A stretch of 64,000 nt of DNA from Phymorhynchus buccinoides (taxonomy: Eukaryota; Mollusca; Gastropoda; Neogastropoda; Raphitomidae): NCBI GenBank assembly GCA_017654935.2, contig CM065686.1, positions 26,667,118 to 26,731,117 on the forward strand. Reading direction: 5' to 3'. The position numbers and the translations under genes are program-made. The notes under the pieces were generated by a model, which worked only from the letters and a program-made list of their open reading frames with translations, was not told the DNA's origin and did no database searches. Shown piece after piece: positions 62,100 to 64,000 of this stretch (position 1 is the stretch's first letter; each line of letters opens with the position of its first letter).

Positions 62100-62815
62100 T
62101 TCGCGCGGCGACCGTTATCTAGAGAAACTAGACCCTGGTCATTTGGAGACTGCTCGACTGTGAAGAGGGAAAGTATTGTTGTGTTGTCTATGTTGTTTGA
62201 AAAATACATTTTTATTGAAATATTACTGTTCTGTTTTGTCTCGTCAATAAAATAACGTCACTCTGCACTTGTTGTGTATTTGTTTGTGTAGTACTACGAA
62301 AACAGTAGAATTATTTTTAACGGAAGTAGGTTATTTCAGGTGAATCATGACTCACAAACATCGTCACAATCGGATCACAGAACGATTTCTCTCTGTATGC
62401 CAAAGACACGTTTACGCTGATTCAGCCTATGAAGAAATAGCCATGACCCAAAACAAATTGTTACAGAACATTAATGATAAGGCAAAACACACAACATTTT
62501 GGTCCTGGGAAATTTCTTCCCAAGTCGGAAGATAATTCCAGTTTGTCTTCAAAATATGTCATCTGTTTTAAAGGAAATGGCAATTTTCCAAGAAATAATT
62601 TAATGTGCATGACGTTTTTATCATCATAATCTTTAAAAACTCGGGACTTTCCTGGTATGCAGTACCACCAGGACCGTCCCACTATCTTTGCATTTAAAAC
62701 AAATGTCCCATATTCCAGGCTGGAGAACGTTACTTAATCAAATTTTCAATAATTTTAGCTGTGTTTTGCATTCATACCTAAACAACAGATTACACGAAAG
62801 ATGAAGTATATTACA
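62100..62815. other. Intergenic with repeat fragments
   Basis: It includes a 62290-62400 copy of the CATGACTCAC family and a 62636-62745 copy of the AAACTCGGGACTTTCC family. No gene was recognised. Confidence 0.45.
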
Positions 62816-64000
62816 TAAAGGGGGGGGGGGGGGGGTCTCTTGAGGTAGGTGCACTTCATGAAATGTAGCAACATAAACGTAAACGATCGCTCCAAAGAAT
62901 GCAACAATTCGTCGTTAGTTTTTCTTCGAAAGTGTTATTACACGTCAAAAGGGGACTGACAATGGGTTACTTTGGAGAGTCTCTTTCTGGAGCTCACCAA
63001 AGCATCATGGAAAGTCAAGCTGTGGTAACATTTCATGCATAAAATATTCTTCATGTACAGGAGAAATCAAAATGATTTTATAGCGTTTTTGACGTGTAAT
63101 GTCATTAGGGATTTTGTGGGTTGTGTTTTTTGAATCCCCTGTATGATGCTGGTTATGCGGTGCTCCTAGCATATGCATAATGTCTTCCCACACATGTCAA
63201 TATAAGGTACGTTGCCCTTTAGGCCCTCTACGAATGTCCAATCCAATCAAGAAAAACAGAGTACGGGTTTGACTCAACTGAACGTTGACGAACTTTCGTC
63301 CAATGGTAGGGGAAGTTTACAACTTGAAGTGTTTTTTCTCTCGAATGCATTGGCTTAATATTATAAGGGAAATCATACTCCAGATAAACTTACTTCACCA
63401 TGAAAACTTCATCTTTAATCAATTTAGACTTTATTGCAGACACTCGATGCTTTATGCTTATCACAGAATCCCAAACATCTTAGACTAGCGGGTCTTAACA
63501 TGTACTACGGCTCAAGGTCAAACAGGCCTCGTAACCAATCAGAACCCAAACTGGTTATCAAGAAGTCAATGATCTACAATAACAGTAGATAGTGTGTCAG
63601 ATATCTCTCTGTCTCGTTATAATGCGCGGCACAAGGTCCAAACAGTATTGTTGGATGATGATAGATGTTTTGATACAGCGCTTCGTTGCTTTCTACACTG
63701 ATATTTTTGCTGATGTAGAAGGTCCCCTTGCGGAGTCGTTTAGGTATACATTGTAATCTGGTGCTTGTGTCAGCGCTGTCACTGGGCCGACATGGAGTGG
63801 CAACTTGTGCTAATTGTCTGTGCTCTGTTGTGTCCTACATGGAGGTACTGTGCACGCGTTGTTTAAAACTTTGTTTCTCATCTCATCTCCTCTCCTCTTC
63901 CACTTGTTAAATTGAGTTCTTCTTCTAAGTGCCCTCGATCATCAAGTTGATTATTCCGGCTTCTTGAAAACAAGGCTGGAAACGAGGGACTCTGTTCCGT
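62816..64000. other. Intergenic, nothing recognised
   Basis: A poly-G tract (62821-62836) is followed by AT-rich sequence with small open frames lacking motifs. A further gene may begin beyond the right edge, but nothing here demonstrates it. Confidence 0.4.

Overview
The window is eukaryotic, very probably from a mollusc and perhaps a gastropod. Genes are sparse and carry GT-AG introns. Long microsatellites, foldback MITEs and CR1/L2-like LINE ends, a Penelope-like fragment, Tc1, pogo-like and Ginger-like DNA transposons, and tRNA-derived SINEs fill nearly everything else. The mollusc assignment is an inference from these repeat types and a nanos-type gene. No species can be read from the sequence.

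Two host genes are supported, both on the minus strand. (1) A nanos homologue: exon 1 at 42962-42213 and exon 2 at 31310-30966, with a 10.9 kb phase-0 intron between them. Exon 2 encodes a complete double CCHC nanos zinc finger. (2) The first two coding exons (10718-10622 and 3859-3807) of an unidentified, probably coiled-coil protein that continues beyond the left edge. Its 6.8 kb intron 1 is mostly (CA)n, (GT)n, (GA)n and (GC)n repeats.

Layout: 0-3.5 kb holds a SINE-like tRNA head and a LINE fragment sitting inside an ACAT microsatellite. 3.5-10.7 kb is the intron of the coiled-coil gene with compound microsatellites and a foldback MITE. 11.9-12.4 kb is a dimeric minisatellite. 15.1-17.1 kb is a head-to-tail repeat rich in TGACCTTGACCTTGA. 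18.4-26 kb is a nest of DNA transposons: a piggyBac-like MITE at a Tc1 stop codon, a Ginger-like element whose transposase carries an in-frame minisatellite that itself contains a SINE, and a Tc1-derived element with two telescoped pogo-like elements inside. 29.7-43.2 kb is nanos, whose intron holds LINE fragments, MITEs and a 47-bp minisatellite. 43.8-55.5 kb is one TIR-bounded element filled by about 10.7 kb of a 44-bp satellite, starting about 0.8 kb upstream of the nanos start codon. 55.5-64 kb has tandem repeats, LINE tails and a Penelope-like fragment.

The genes do not form a pathway. The main interest is structural: selfish elements that carry or seed tandem arrays, placed in and beside a germline regulator.
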